Shown here one piece after another: positions 6,842 to 13,204 of a stretch of 31,670 nt of DNA. This DNA comes from an uncultured Candidatus Saccharibacteria bacterium. GTDB taxonomy: Bacteria; Patescibacteria; Saccharimonadia; Saccharimonadales; CAMLKC01. The notes beneath the pieces are model-generated. The model saw nothing but the letters and a program-made list of their open reading frames with translations, was not told the origin of the DNA and ran no database searches. The stretch spans positions 1 to 31,670 of the forward strand of contig CAMLDM010000009.1 of the NCBI GenBank assembly GCA_946479025.1, given 5' to 3'. Position 1 is the first letter of the stretch, and each line of letters begins with the position of its first letter. The translations under genes and the position numbers were made by a program.

Positions 6842-8197
6842 ATGGCAGCACAGAAGAATGAAAAGATGGAAGCAATCGTATCTCTTGCGAAACGGCGTGG
6901 ATTTATTTATCAGGGAAGTGAAGTGTACGGCGGGCTTTCGGGAACGTGGGATTACGGTCCGCTGGGCGTGAGCCTGAAGCGCAACGTTATGCAACTTTGG
7001 TGGAAAATGTTCGTTGATTCCCGCGATGATATGTACGGTGTTGATGCTGCAATCCTTATGAATCAGAAGGTGTGGCAGGCGAGTGGGCACACGGAAACGT
7101 TCGTTGATCCTCTTTGCGAAGACACAGTCAATCACCGCCGCTATCGCACCGATCATATTCTAAAAGACAAAGGCATTGATCCGGAAGGCATGACAATGCA
7201 GCAGATGGACACGGCAATCCGTGAAAATGGCATTAAAAGCCCGGACGGAAATCCTCTTAGCGAATCCCGCACGTTCAATATGATGTTCACGACACATGTC
7301 GGCCCGGTTGCTGACGAAAAGTCGATTAGCTATCTCCGACCGGAAACTGCCCAAGGTATTTTTACGAACTATAAAAACGTCGTCGACAATTTCTACCCCG
7401 ATCTTCCATTTGGTCTGGCGCAGCAGGGAAAAGCTTTCCGAAACGAGATTTCGCCGCGTGATTTTATTTTTCGATCGCGCGAGTTCGAGCAGATGGAAAT
7501 CGAATATTTCGTACATCCGGAAAAGTGGGCCGAAAGCTTTGATGCGCTCCTGAAAAATATTTACGAGTTTCTCGATGCGCTTGGCTTGCCTCGCGAAGGC
7601 GTGCACGAGCTCGAAGTTCCGGAGGAAGATCGCGCGCACTACAGCAAGCGCACAATTGACATCGAATTTGATTTTCCGATCGGCCGCGAGGAGCTTCTTG
7701 GTCTTGCATACCGCACCGACTTTGACCTTGGTAATATCCAGCGAGTCAGCGGAAAAAGCATGGAATACAGCGTGAAGGGTACGAACGAAAAGTTCATTCC
7801 GCACGTGATTGAACCCTCGTTTGGTGTAGAGCGCGCTGTGATGGCCGTGCTCTCAAACGCATACCAGGAAGATGAGGTAAACGGCGAAAAACGCGTATAT
7901 CTCAAATTTCCCGAACACCTCGCACCAGTAAAATACGCCGTCTCGCCACTGCTAAAAAACAAGCCGGAGCTGGTGGAAAAAGCCCGCGAAGTGTACCAGA
8001 TTCTTAAGAAAAAACACGGTAATGTGATGTGGGATGACAATGGCAACATCGGTAAGCGCTATCGCCGCCAAGACGAAATCGGCACGCCGTACTGCGTCGT
8101 GATCGACTTCGATACGCTCGAAGACGGCACGGTGACGGTCCGCGACCGCGACACTACCGAGCAGAAGCGCGTCGCAATTACAGATTTAGATAAGTAG
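6842..8197 (+). CDS. glyS: Glycine--tRNA ligase, single-chain class II type
   Basis: A 451-aa homodimer-type glycyl-tRNA synthetase (the archaeal/eukaryotic and Gram-positive form, not the alpha/beta type of E. coli). N-terminal LAKRRGFIYQGSEVYGG and WDYGPLGV are diagnostic; class II motif 2 is FRNEISPRDFIFRSREFEQ and motif 3 lies in IEPSFGVERAVMAVL; the C-terminal anticodon-binding domain ends DRDTTEQKRVAI. It charges tRNA-Gly in the cytoplasm. ATG 6842 is supported by the -10 box 9 nt upstream. It is followed after 11 nt by a membrane protein gene that is probably co-transcribed. Confidence 0.96.
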   Translation: MAAQKNEKMEAIVSLAKRRGFIYQGSEVYGGLSGTWDYGPLGVSLKRNVMQLWWKMFVDSRDDMYGVDAAILMNQKVWQASGHTETFVDPLCEDTVNHRRYRTDHILKDKGIDPEGMTMQQMDTAIRENGIKSPDGNPLSESRTFNMMFTTHVGPVADEKSISYLRPETAQGIFTNYKNVVDNFYPDLPFGLAQQGKAFRNEISPRDFIFRSREFEQMEIEYFVHPEKWAESFDALLKNIYEFLDALGLPREGVHELEVPEEDRAHYSKRTIDIEFDFPIGREELLGLAYRTDFDLGNIQRVSGKSMEYSVKGTNEKFIPHVIEPSFGVERAVMAVLSNAYQEDEVNGEKRVYLKFPEHLAPVKYAVSPLLKNKPELVEKAREVYQILKKKHGNVMWDDNGNIGKRYRRQDEIGTPYCVVIDFDTLEDGTVTVRDRDTTEQKRVAITDLDK

Positions 8198-8208
8198 AAG
8201 AAGCCAAC

Positions 8209-9246
8209 ATGAATCCGGAAAGCCCGAAGCAGATCGACTACTCGGCACTGAGCCTGCCGGTAAGTCAGCTGCACCTTGGAACGGACGTGAACTGGCTGAA
8301 GTCCGCCAAGGCGTGCGGCGTGCTGCTGCTTTTGTTGGGGCCGCCACTGTATCAGTCGAGTGGCGGTAATTTGCTGGAAACAGGCATAGGGCTTGTTGAG
8401 CTGGGTCTCATTATTATGGGCGTTGTGGGTATCGTGTGGACGGTGCAGCGTCTGTTTCCGACGCTTGTTTCCAAAAAACGACTCAAGCAAACCCGTCTGA
8501 AACGGTTTGCTGAAATGAATGGCTTTCAGCCGCTTGCGGATGCGGATATCCTTCAAAGCGGCATGCAGTTTGTAGATAACGGCACGACCGAATATGGCTT
8601 TCGAACGCAAAATATGGAAATCGGCAATTATGCGTTTTATATATCACCGCGAGGTGGCTGGCATAGATTCGGCTACATACGCCTGAGGTTATCACGGGAG
8701 GTCTCACAGATTGTGTTTGATGCCAAGGTGAATAACTCGTTTGGCTGGACGAATCTTGCGGAAAGTTTCGCCGATACGCTACGCGTGCCAATTGATGTTG
8801 AGTTTGACGCGTTATACAACGTGTATGCTCCAAGCGGCTACGAGCAAACGGCACGGGATCTGGCGCGGCAATTTCGCCCGGTGCTCGTAAAAGACGGCGC
8901 GGCTGCTTATGACATGGAATGCGTGGCGTATGATATCTACCTGTATCGTACCGAGCCGTTCGAGTTTACCGAAGCTTCCGTTCGCGAATTGCTCGGCATG
9001 GCGGAGGAATTAGAAGCTGTCGGCAGGGAAGTCGATGTTTCTGGCGGCGAGAGAATGACACCGAAGCGCGCCGTACCCGTATGGCTCGTTGCGATACTTG
9101 GGGCATATGTGGCGCTTGCAAGCGTGGGCGGCCTTGCGTCAACCTGGGGACAGGAAGGGAGTGAAAGGGACGTTCTGACCGTGGTCCTTTTCGTCGGTGC
9201 GAGTGCGATGCTTTTTATAAACGCGCTGCGCAAGCCGCAAAAATAA
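8209..9246 (+). CDS. Membrane protein with four predicted helices, unknown function
   Basis: A 345-aa protein. Two helices lie near the N-terminus (about residues 32-47 and 60-80), a soluble domain of about 200 residues follows with YAFYISPRGGWHRFGYIRL and DVEFDALYNVYAPSGYE, and two further helices close the protein (about 285-307 and 316-335). The soluble part should face the cytoplasm if the two hairpins insert from that side. I recognise no family. It starts 11 nt after glyS, behind a purine-rich AGAAGAAG stretch, so it is likely in the glyS operon. Confidence 0.7.
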   Translation: MNPESPKQIDYSALSLPVSQLHLGTDVNWLKSAKACGVLLLLLGPPLYQSSGGNLLETGIGLVELGLIIMGVVGIVWTVQRLFPTLVSKKRLKQTRLKRFAEMNGFQPLADADILQSGMQFVDNGTTEYGFRTQNMEIGNYAFYISPRGGWHRFGYIRLRLSREVSQIVFDAKVNNSFGWTNLAESFADTLRVPIDVEFDALYNVYAPSGYEQTARDLARQFRPVLVKDGAAAYDMECVAYDIYLYRTEPFEFTEASVRELLGMAEELEAVGREVDVSGGERMTPKRAVPVWLVAILGAYVALASVGGLASTWGQEGSERDVLTVVLFVGASAMLFINALRKPQK

Positions 9247-9549
9247 CTGCAAGACGGATGTTATTGCGCTGCCTCCCGCCGGGTCTTTGGGCCTACCGGG
9301 AAGCAGCGCGTGTAAGTTGCCTTTCTTCTTGCTCGCGCTGTCGATCGCCTTACTTATTTCGGGAGTCGATTTGGCGCGCTTTGCGGAAGCTCGCGGCTTC
9401 GGCGGTTTGTAGCCGCCCAGCCGGGCGATTTTCTTCTGCTTGCCGTTAAGTTTTGGATAGAGCTGGGCCTTTGCTGTGGGGCTGGCGGTTCTGAAGAATT
9501 TGAGTAGCCGCGCGTTGTTTTGGCCGTCGACTGACTCCTTTTTAGGCAC
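9139..9549 (-). CDS. Basic 136-aa protein, unknown function, antisense overlap with the previous gene
   Basis: GTG 9549 follows a strong GGAGG (9555-9559) with a 5-nt spacer. Residues 1-80 are rich in Lys, Arg, Pro and Ala (KQKKIARLGGYKPPKPRAS and SKAIDSASKKKGN), as in nucleic-acid-binding or disordered proteins. The frame then runs through a hairpin at 9266-9309 and about 108 bp antisense to the end of the plus-strand membrane protein gene; the last 37 residues look less protein-like. The N-terminal part is credible; the true C-terminus is uncertain, and a frameshift or earlier end is possible. It follows the terminator of the 135-aa gene. Confidence 0.5.
   Translation of the reverse strand: MPKKESVDGQNNARLLKFFRTASPTAKAQLYPKLNGKQKKIARLGGYKPPKPRASAKRAKSTPEISKAIDSASKKKGNLHALLPGRPKDPAGGSAITSVLQLFLRLAQRVYKKHRTRTDEKDHGQNVPFTPFLSPG
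9266..9309. terminator. Long hairpin after the glyS-linked membrane protein gene
   Basis: GCGCTGC (9266-9272) pairs with GCAGCGC (9303-9309), and TCCCG with CGGGA inside, giving about 12 bp with one mismatch. It starts 20 nt after the plus-strand stop and lies inside the minus-strand basic ORF. No U-tract follows. Confidence 0.45.
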
Positions 9550-9587
9550 TGAAACCTCCGCCTAAAGAGAATTGGACAACACCTATA

Positions 9588-9593
9588 ATTATA
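9588..9593 (-). promoter_or_regulatory. Possible -10 box of the basic-protein gene
   Basis: On the minus strand a TATAAT sits just after the upstream terminator and about 38 nt before GTG 9549. No -35 is recognisable at the right spacing because that position is inside the terminator hairpin. Confidence 0.35.
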
Positions 9594-9598
9594 CTACG

Positions 9599-9638
9599 AA
9601 AAAGAAAACCCGGCGCGCCCTACAAGGGGGCGGCCGGG
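9599..9638 (-). terminator. Intrinsic terminator of the 135-aa gene
   Basis: On the minus strand CCCGGC and GCCC arms pair with GGGC and GCCGGG around a 7-nt loop, followed by TTTTCTTTTT. It is a textbook rho-independent terminator 7 nt beyond the stop codon at 9646. Confidence 0.88.
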
Positions 9639-9645
9639 AGTCCTT

Positions 9646-10053
9646 TTACGGATGCAGAAACCAGCGAGACGGATCTGCGAGAGAGCGGCTCGGGCGCGTC
9701 AGTTTGCCGAGTATCGTGTCGTACTCGCCAAATTCGAAGAGCCTGGACAGGATCTTCGCCGCCGTGTAAGCTCCGCTTCCCGCGAAACCGGCGCTGACGC
9801 CGCCTCTGATAAGGACGACCACCACTTGGCCGGCCTTATGTCCCTCAATCTCCAGCATGCTGGATTTGGCATCCGTCACGCTGGCGCTGGTCCAGACGGT
9901 GCCAGCGATGAGCTCGTCGTCGGTGATTTTTCTGGCTCCTTCGACGGCCTTTTCGGAGGAGGCCGCCGTGACGGTGACTTCCAGGATGTTGCCGGGCCGG
10001 CCGAGAAGGACCTTCAGCCCATCAGACGACAAAATTTCCACCTGGTCTGTCAT
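9646..10053 (-). CDS. 135-aa protein, unknown function
   Basis: The start is taken as ATG 10053 because GAGGTG lies 9 nt upstream; a GTG at 10065 in the same frame is possible and adds four residues. The product is soluble, beta-rich at the start (EILSSDGLKVLLGRPG, LEVTVTAASSEKAVEGARK), has a GQVVVVLIRGGVSAGF core and a glycine-rich SGAYTAAKILSRLFEF helix. No signal peptide or membrane helix. Codons are strongly C-ended. It stands alone with a consensus promoter and an intrinsic terminator. No family recognised. Confidence 0.72.
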   Translation of the reverse strand: MTDQVEILSSDGLKVLLGRPGNILEVTVTAASSEKAVEGARKITDDELIAGTVWTSASVTDAKSSMLEIEGHKAGQVVVVLIRGGVSAGFAGSGAYTAAKILSRLFEFGEYDTILGKLTRPSRSLADPSRWFLHP

Positions 10054-10094
10054 GTGGCGCACCACCTCACGTGTCGACGTAAAAGAACAATAAT

Positions 10095-10123
10095 ATTATA
10101 AGATAATTACTATCCTGCGTCAA
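10095..10123 (-). promoter_or_regulatory. Consensus promoter of the 135-aa gene
   Basis: On the minus strand TTGACG (10123-10118), exactly 17 bp, then TATAAT (10100-10095). This is the best housekeeping-sigma promoter in the window. The leader would be about 35 nt with a Shine-Dalgarno site. Confidence 0.8.
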
Positions 10124-10147
10124 TCTGACGACCTGTAGGTGACATGG

Positions 10148-10153
10148 TATGAT
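10148..10153 (+). promoter_or_regulatory. Extended -10 (TGG-TATGAT) of the DUF427 gene
   Basis: TATGAT preceded by TGG lies 6 nt before ATG 10160. The intervening GGAGGA touches the start codon and is too close to work as a Shine-Dalgarno site, so the mRNA is probably leaderless. Confidence 0.6.
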
Positions 10154-10159
10154 GGAGGA

Positions 10160-10462
10160 ATGAAAGCAACCTGGAAAAATACAACAATCGCAGAGGCACC
10201 TGAGGAAGACTTGATTCGGATCGAAGGGAACTGGTATTTTCCGCCGAGCAGCCTGCGGCGCGAGTACTTCAAAGAGAGCGATCACCGGACGTTTTGCCCA
10301 TGGAAAGGCGAGGCGCATTATTACGACGTGGTCGTGGGCGGTGAAACCAATGAATTTGGCGCGTGGTATTACCCGCAGCCAAAAGACGGCTCAATCGAGC
10401 GCGTGAAGAAAGATTTTACCGGCTACGTTGCGTTTTGGAACGGTATTGAAGTAGAGGAGTAG
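10160..10462 (+). CDS. DUF427 domain protein
   Basis: A 100-aa protein that matches the DUF427 pattern: an N-terminal NWYFPPSSLRREYF strand-turn, the signature TFCPWKGEAHYYDVVVGG, AWYYPQP, and a terminal GYVAFWNGIEVEE. The family is a small beta-fold of unknown biochemical role. The upstream in-frame ATG at 10139 precedes the -10 box, so ATG 10160 is chosen. The stop codon abuts the antisense hammerhead ribozyme at 10463. Confidence 0.85.
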   Translation: MKATWKNTTIAEAPEEDLIRIEGNWYFPPSSLRREYFKESDHRTFCPWKGEAHYYDVVVGGETNEFGAWYYPQPKDGSIERVKKDFTGYVAFWNGIEVEE

Positions 10463-10512
10463 CGCTTTTCGTCCTTTTGGACTCGTCAGCATAACTTACA
10501 GTTATGGAAGCG
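10463..10512 (-). ncRNA. Type III hammerhead ribozyme
   Basis: Read on the minus strand 5' to 3': stem III strand CGCUU (10512-10508), cleavage base C17 (10507), stem I CAUAACU-GUA-AGUUAUG (10506-10490, seven perfect pairs), core CUGACGA (10489-10483), stem II GUCC-AAAA-GGAC (10482-10471), core GAA (10470-10468), stem III strand AAGCG (10467-10463). All invariant hammerhead positions are met: CUGANGA, GAA, A15.1-U16.1, C17, and the G10.1-C11.1 and C1.1-G2.1 closing pairs. Stem III is open, which makes it type III. Cleavage is predicted between 10507 and 10506. Stem I lacks a bulge, so loop-loop contacts that speed natural ribozymes are not obvious. It lies 30 nt after the stop of the 200-aa gene. 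Confidence 0.88.
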
Positions 10513-10530
10513 GTTCAACAAGCGAACCGC
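10510..10530 (-). other. Hairpin that competes with ribozyme stem III
   Basis: On the minus strand GCGGTTC (10530-10524) pairs perfectly with GAACCGC (10516-10510) around a 7-nt loop. The last three bases (10512-10510) are also part of the hammerhead stem III strand, so only one of the two structures can form fully. No U-tract follows, so it is not a normal intrinsic terminator. Confidence 0.65.
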
Positions 10531-10541
10531 CGAAACACGCA

Positions 10542-11144
10542 TCAGTTGGCACTCTGGTCGTTGTAGCCGTCGACGGCGGGAGGGAACTGCTGGTGAAGCG
10601 GAACGGATATGTCCGGCTCTTCGCCATCGTCCGAATCTTCGGCCAACACTGTCGCAGGCGCTTCTTCGTCTTCTCCCATCTCGGCCATGCTGTAGGCCGC
10701 CTCGGCTCTTTCGTAGGCCAGCTGGAAGCCTACCGGGTCGAGGGTGCTCCACTGGCTGCCGCTGAGGTCCTCCAGGACATTTTCGGCGAGGAGAAAGATG
10801 GGCTCGATCGGGACGTTGAGCCGCGGAATCAGAACCGTGATCTCGGCCTTCACGAAGGAAGAGGAGATCATGATCTTTTTATCCGTTGCATATCGCGTAC
10901 AGCTGTTAATATCCGGTGAAACGCCGTCGCGCATCATGGTCATCTCGATCTCGTCGTTGAGTCGATCGAGCATGGAATAGGCTGAGCCCGCCGCGATACC
11001 GATCAGGTGAAGAACGATGTCGCGGTTCACCTCCCAATTCTGGACGATATTGCCCGAGTCGTAGTCGATGCGGATTGCGATCGACCCTTCGCAGGCGAGG
11101 GGGATCAGAACGGTCGCGAACGCAGGAAAGCTTTTGGGGGTCAT
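10542..11144 (-). CDS. 200-aa protein, unknown function, with ribozyme in its 3' region
   Basis: ATG 11144 to TGA at 10542. The product has a beta-rich first part (FATVLIPLACEGSIAIRIDYD), helical middle segments (AAGSAYSMLDRLNDEIEMTMM), a strand-rich FVKAEITVLIPRLNVPIEPIF stretch and a very acidic disordered tail (MGEDEEAPATVLAEDSDDGEE). No signal peptide or convincing membrane helix. ATC, CTC, GAC and GCC dominate the codons. It has a consensus promoter about 160 nt upstream and a structured leader; the Shine-Dalgarno is weak (AGAAG). No family recognised. Confidence 0.72.
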   Translation of the reverse strand: MTPKSFPAFATVLIPLACEGSIAIRIDYDSGNIVQNWEVNRDIVLHLIGIAAGSAYSMLDRLNDEIEMTMMRDGVSPDINSCTRYATDKKIMISSSFVKAEITVLIPRLNVPIEPIFLLAENVLEDLSGSQWSTLDPVGFQLAYERAEAAYSMAEMGEDEEAPATVLAEDSDDGEEPDISVPLHQQFPPAVDGYNDQSAN

Positions 11145-11301
11145 AACGATCCGTTCTTCTCACGGCGTCAAGTTGCCACTGTGCGTCTTGTTTCGCACAA
11201 GATGAGAGATGCGGCCACGTGTGGGATGTGACGATATCTCTCACCTTGTAAGGTTCGCTTGTTATGAGGTGCGTACTCGATCCCTGAGGGGAGAGTAATT
11301 A
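11145..11301 (-). other. Structured 157-nt 5' leader of the 200-aa gene
   Basis: The predicted transcript leader holds three nested or tandem helices on the minus strand: CACCT/AGGTG, GAGAGAT/ATCTCTC enclosing about 25 nt, and CTTGT-GCGAA-ACAAG. No known riboswitch consensus is recognised. It contains no convincing gene. A 34-codon open stretch from a GTG at 11244 runs on into another frame of the CDS and is thought to be a shadow. Confidence 0.45.
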
Positions 11302-11307
11302 CTCCGA

Positions 11308-11336
11308 ATTATAAAATATTTCTTTATATTAATCAA
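11308..11336 (-). promoter_or_regulatory. Consensus promoter of the 200-aa gene
   Basis: On the minus strand TTGATT (11336-11331), 17 bp, then TATAAT (11313-11308) in AT-rich DNA. Confidence 0.7.
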
Positions 11337-11403
11337 TGGAGTCTAGGCAAATAAACAACATGTACCAGAGGTGCGTATGTTGTTTTGTGTAGTTTGTGTG
11401 CGT

Positions 11404-11409
11404 TATAAT
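11404..11409 (+). promoter_or_regulatory. -10 box TATAAT of the 11427 gene
   Basis: A perfect TATAAT 17 nt before ATG 11427. The expected transcript starts near 11416 and has a leader of about 11 nt. Confidence 0.55.
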
Positions 11410-11426
11410 AAAGATGTCCTAACGTA

Positions 11427-12101
11427 ATGGGAGGAATGTGTAACGACATGAACGACGATGAACAGCTGATCGAAACAAAAGATCCGTCTAATCCTTTGGC
11501 AAATTCACGTCCCTCCGCTTACGATCTGTTAGTCCGGCAAAGTAAAAAGCTTGGCAGTGTCGCGACGCGCGCCATCCACGGTGCCCGCGAGATTCTGACG
11601 AAGGAAATTCCTATGCCGTCGGCCGAACAATTTCTTGGTAACTTTCCGCACCGGTCGGAGTTGAAAAAACAACAAGAACTCGAAAATGCAGATAAGTTAA
11701 AGAAAGTCGTGAAGCGCTCCCATGAAATACTGGGAAGCGCCAATACGGTATTTCCGGTGACGCTGTTTCCGGATACCATCATTGTGGACCGGACGAAGCT
11801 TAGTATTATTCAGCGCGACTTCTTCTGGACATCCAACACGATCAGTTTTCAGATAGAAGATATCCTGAATGTTTCGTGCGGCATTGGTCCGATGTTCGGC
11901 TCGCTGACGATTGCCAGCCGCGTGATGAGCACCGTCGACCACTTCCGGGTAAACTACCTTTGGCGTAAAGATGCGATATTCCTCAAGCATCTTATTCAGG
12001 GGCACGTTATTGCAAAGCAAAGCAAACTTGAGACGGATCACCTGACGCGTGAGGAGATGGTGGAAACGCTTTGCGAGCTGGGAATGGACGCCGACCGCTA
12101 A
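11427..12101 (+). CDS. 224-aa protein with C-terminal PH-like beta domain, unknown function
   Basis: Residues 1-95 are polar and helical (SELKKQQELENADKLKKVVKR is a short coiled coil). Residues about 108-190 are beta-rich: VTLFPDTIIVDRTKLSIIQ, then an alternating strand pattern ending FGSLTIASRV, similar to bacterial PH-like (bPH) domains that often read out membranes. The last 30 residues are a charged helix. ATG codons at 11427, 11436 and 11448 are all in frame; 11427 is taken as the first after the predicted transcription start. No signal peptide. Family not recognised with certainty. Confidence 0.65.
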   Translation: MGGMCNDMNDDEQLIETKDPSNPLANSRPSAYDLLVRQSKKLGSVATRAIHGAREILTKEIPMPSAEQFLGNFPHRSELKKQQELENADKLKKVVKRSHEILGSANTVFPVTLFPDTIIVDRTKLSIIQRDFFWTSNTISFQIEDILNVSCGIGPMFGSLTIASRVMSTVDHFRVNYLWRKDAIFLKHLIQGHVIAKQSKLETDHLTREEMVETLCELGMDADR

Positions 12102-12109
12102 GCGTACGC

Positions 12110-12115
12110 TATACT
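12110..12115 (+). promoter_or_regulatory. -10 box TATACT of rnhA, leaderless
   Basis: TATACT ends 6 nt before ATG 12122; no Shine-Dalgarno site. Confidence 0.65.
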
Positions 12116-12121
12116 GGAATA

Positions 12122-12544
12122 ATGATAACGTATTATACCGATGGGAGCTGCAGCCCGAACCCAGGCCCTGGTGGCTTTGCCGTGATTAAAGACATGCAGC
12201 CGGCCGTTCTTGGCGGCGACAGAGATTCGACGAACATTCGTATGGAAGGCAAGGCGATCATTGCGGCGCTGAAGGACGCGAACGGTGCCGAGTGCCAGAT
12301 TTATACTGACAGCGAATTTTGGATCAATGTTATTATGAAATGGAGCCTCGGCTGGGAGAAAAACGGCTGGAAAAAGAAGGGCGGCGAGATAAAGAACCTC
12401 GATATCGTACAGGAAGTCTGCCTGCTATACCGTAGCTCCAACGCAACGCTGGTGTGGGTGCGCGGCCACAACAATGACCCGGGTAACGAGCTGGCGGACG
12501 AGTGGGCGAACAAAGCGCGCGAACAGCATTTGCAGGAGAATTAA
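12122..12544 (+). CDS. rnhA: Ribonuclease HI
   Basis: A 140-aa RNase H fold. Catalytic acidic residues are Asp7 (YYTDGSCSPNPGPGG), Glu42 (RMEGKAIIAAL), Asp63 (IYTDSEFW) and Asp126 (NELADEWANKA), with His116 in WVRGHNND, so all family residues are present. It cleaves the RNA strand of RNA-DNA hybrids. The basic helix region is present as WEKNGWKKKGGEIKN. ATG 12122 is chosen over an upstream in-frame ATG at 12071 because the -10 box lies between them. Confidence 0.93.
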   Translation: MITYYTDGSCSPNPGPGGFAVIKDMQPAVLGGDRDSTNIRMEGKAIIAALKDANGAECQIYTDSEFWINVIMKWSLGWEKNGWKKKGGEIKNLDIVQEVCLLYRSSNATLVWVRGHNNDPGNELADEWANKAREQHLQEN

Positions 12545-12545
12545 C

Positions 12546-12983
12546 ATGGACGCGGCAGAGATTAACCGGCAGAAAGTCATGCAGCTGGCTACCGTCCGCG
12601 GTGAGCAGCCATGGATCTGCACTGTCTTTTTTGTTGTTTTTGGTGGCTGTTTTTATTGGCTGAGCTTGCCGCAGCGCCGTCACAGCAAGGAGATAAATGC
12701 TAATCCTCATGCGGCCGTGGCCATTGCAATCAAGCAAGATCTGCCGGTCATCGGCATTCAGGCTGAGGGCACTGTTTCGGCCGTTGAAGATGCTGCGGAA
12801 ATGGAGGCCGTTCTTGAGCTGTATGTAGCTAAATACGATGCGGGCGAACAGTTTGCTAAGCGGTACAAAGCCGGCAAAAATCATCACGCTCTCTATAAAT
12901 TGACTCCGAAAAAGGTGATGGCGTTTGATGAGGTGAACGCCGATGAGAATCCATACCAGGAAATAACAATCGTTAGCGAATAG
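12546..12983 (+). CDS. Pyridoxamine 5'-phosphate oxidase-like FMN-binding protein
   Basis: A 145-aa split-barrel protein: LATVRGEQPWICTVFFVV, FYWLSLPQRRHSKEINANPHAAVAIAI and QAEGTVSAVED follow the PNPOx-like pattern of flavin-binding proteins. Members bind FMN, F420 or heme; the cofactor and substrate here are unknown, and true PdxH residues are not recognisable. AGGAG about 7 nt upstream of ATG 12546 and a one-base gap to rnhA indicate co-transcription. Confidence 0.75.
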   Translation: MDAAEINRQKVMQLATVRGEQPWICTVFFVVFGGCFYWLSLPQRRHSKEINANPHAAVAIAIKQDLPVIGIQAEGTVSAVEDAAEMEAVLELYVAKYDAGEQFAKRYKAGKNHHALYKLTPKKVMAFDEVNADENPYQEITIVSE

Positions 12984-12994
12984 CACACTTCATC

Positions 12995-13023
12995 TCGACA
13001 GTTGAACAAATTTGTTGTAGACT
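12995..13023 (+). promoter_or_regulatory. -35/-10 promoter of metK
   Basis: TCGACA (12995-13000), 17 bp, TAGACT (13018-13023). The start would lie near 13030, just ahead of the riboswitch. Confidence 0.5.
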
Positions 13024-13042
13024 ACAAAAGTTAACAATTCAA

Positions 13043-13142
13043 ATATCAAGAGCGCGACGAGGGACTGGCCCGATGACTCGCCGGCAACCGGCCTATAAAA
13101 GGCAAGGTGCTAATTCCAGCCTGACGCGTTCAGGAAAGATAT
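13043..13142 (+). ncRNA. SAM-I (S-box) riboswitch aptamer
   Basis: The S-box core is clear: P1 ATATC (13043-13047) with GATAT (13138-13142), the conserved GAGGGACTGGCCCGATGA (about 13059-13076), the GCCGGCAACCGGC segment, and AAGGTGCTAATTCC (about 13104-13117), then a closing GACGCGTTCAGG arm. SAM binding stabilises P1 and should favour the downstream terminator, shutting off metK when SAM is plentiful. Confidence 0.92.
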
Positions 13143-13155
13143 GAGCCTTTCAAAA

Positions 13156-13204
13156 ACTCCTTTCTTTTTCCGTCGCCAAAGGGCAGATAGAAGGGAGTTT
13201 TTTT
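13156..13204 (+). terminator. Riboswitch terminator in front of metK
   Basis: ACTCCTTTCT (13156-13165) pairs with AGAAGGGAGT (about 13189-13198) in 10 bp with one G-U pair, followed by seven U that end exactly at the metK ATG. The 3' arm contains AAGGGAG, the only Shine-Dalgarno-like stretch for metK, so the same hairpin could also block translation. Confidence 0.88.

Noticed and set aside
9652..10101. 149-codon plus-strand frame opposite the 135-aa gene
   Set aside because: The minus strand has a consensus promoter, ribosome site and intrinsic terminator; the plus frame has none.
10906..11244. 112-codon minus-strand frame in the leader and start of the 200-aa gene
   Set aside because: It overlaps the start of the 200-aa CDS in another frame; only 34 codons are free, and codon use falls apart. 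Treated as leader RNA.
11414..11422. Minimal frame ATG-TCC-TAA just after a TATAAT box
   Set aside because: With normal spacing the transcript would start at about 11416, downstream of this ATG, so it is probably not in the mRNA.
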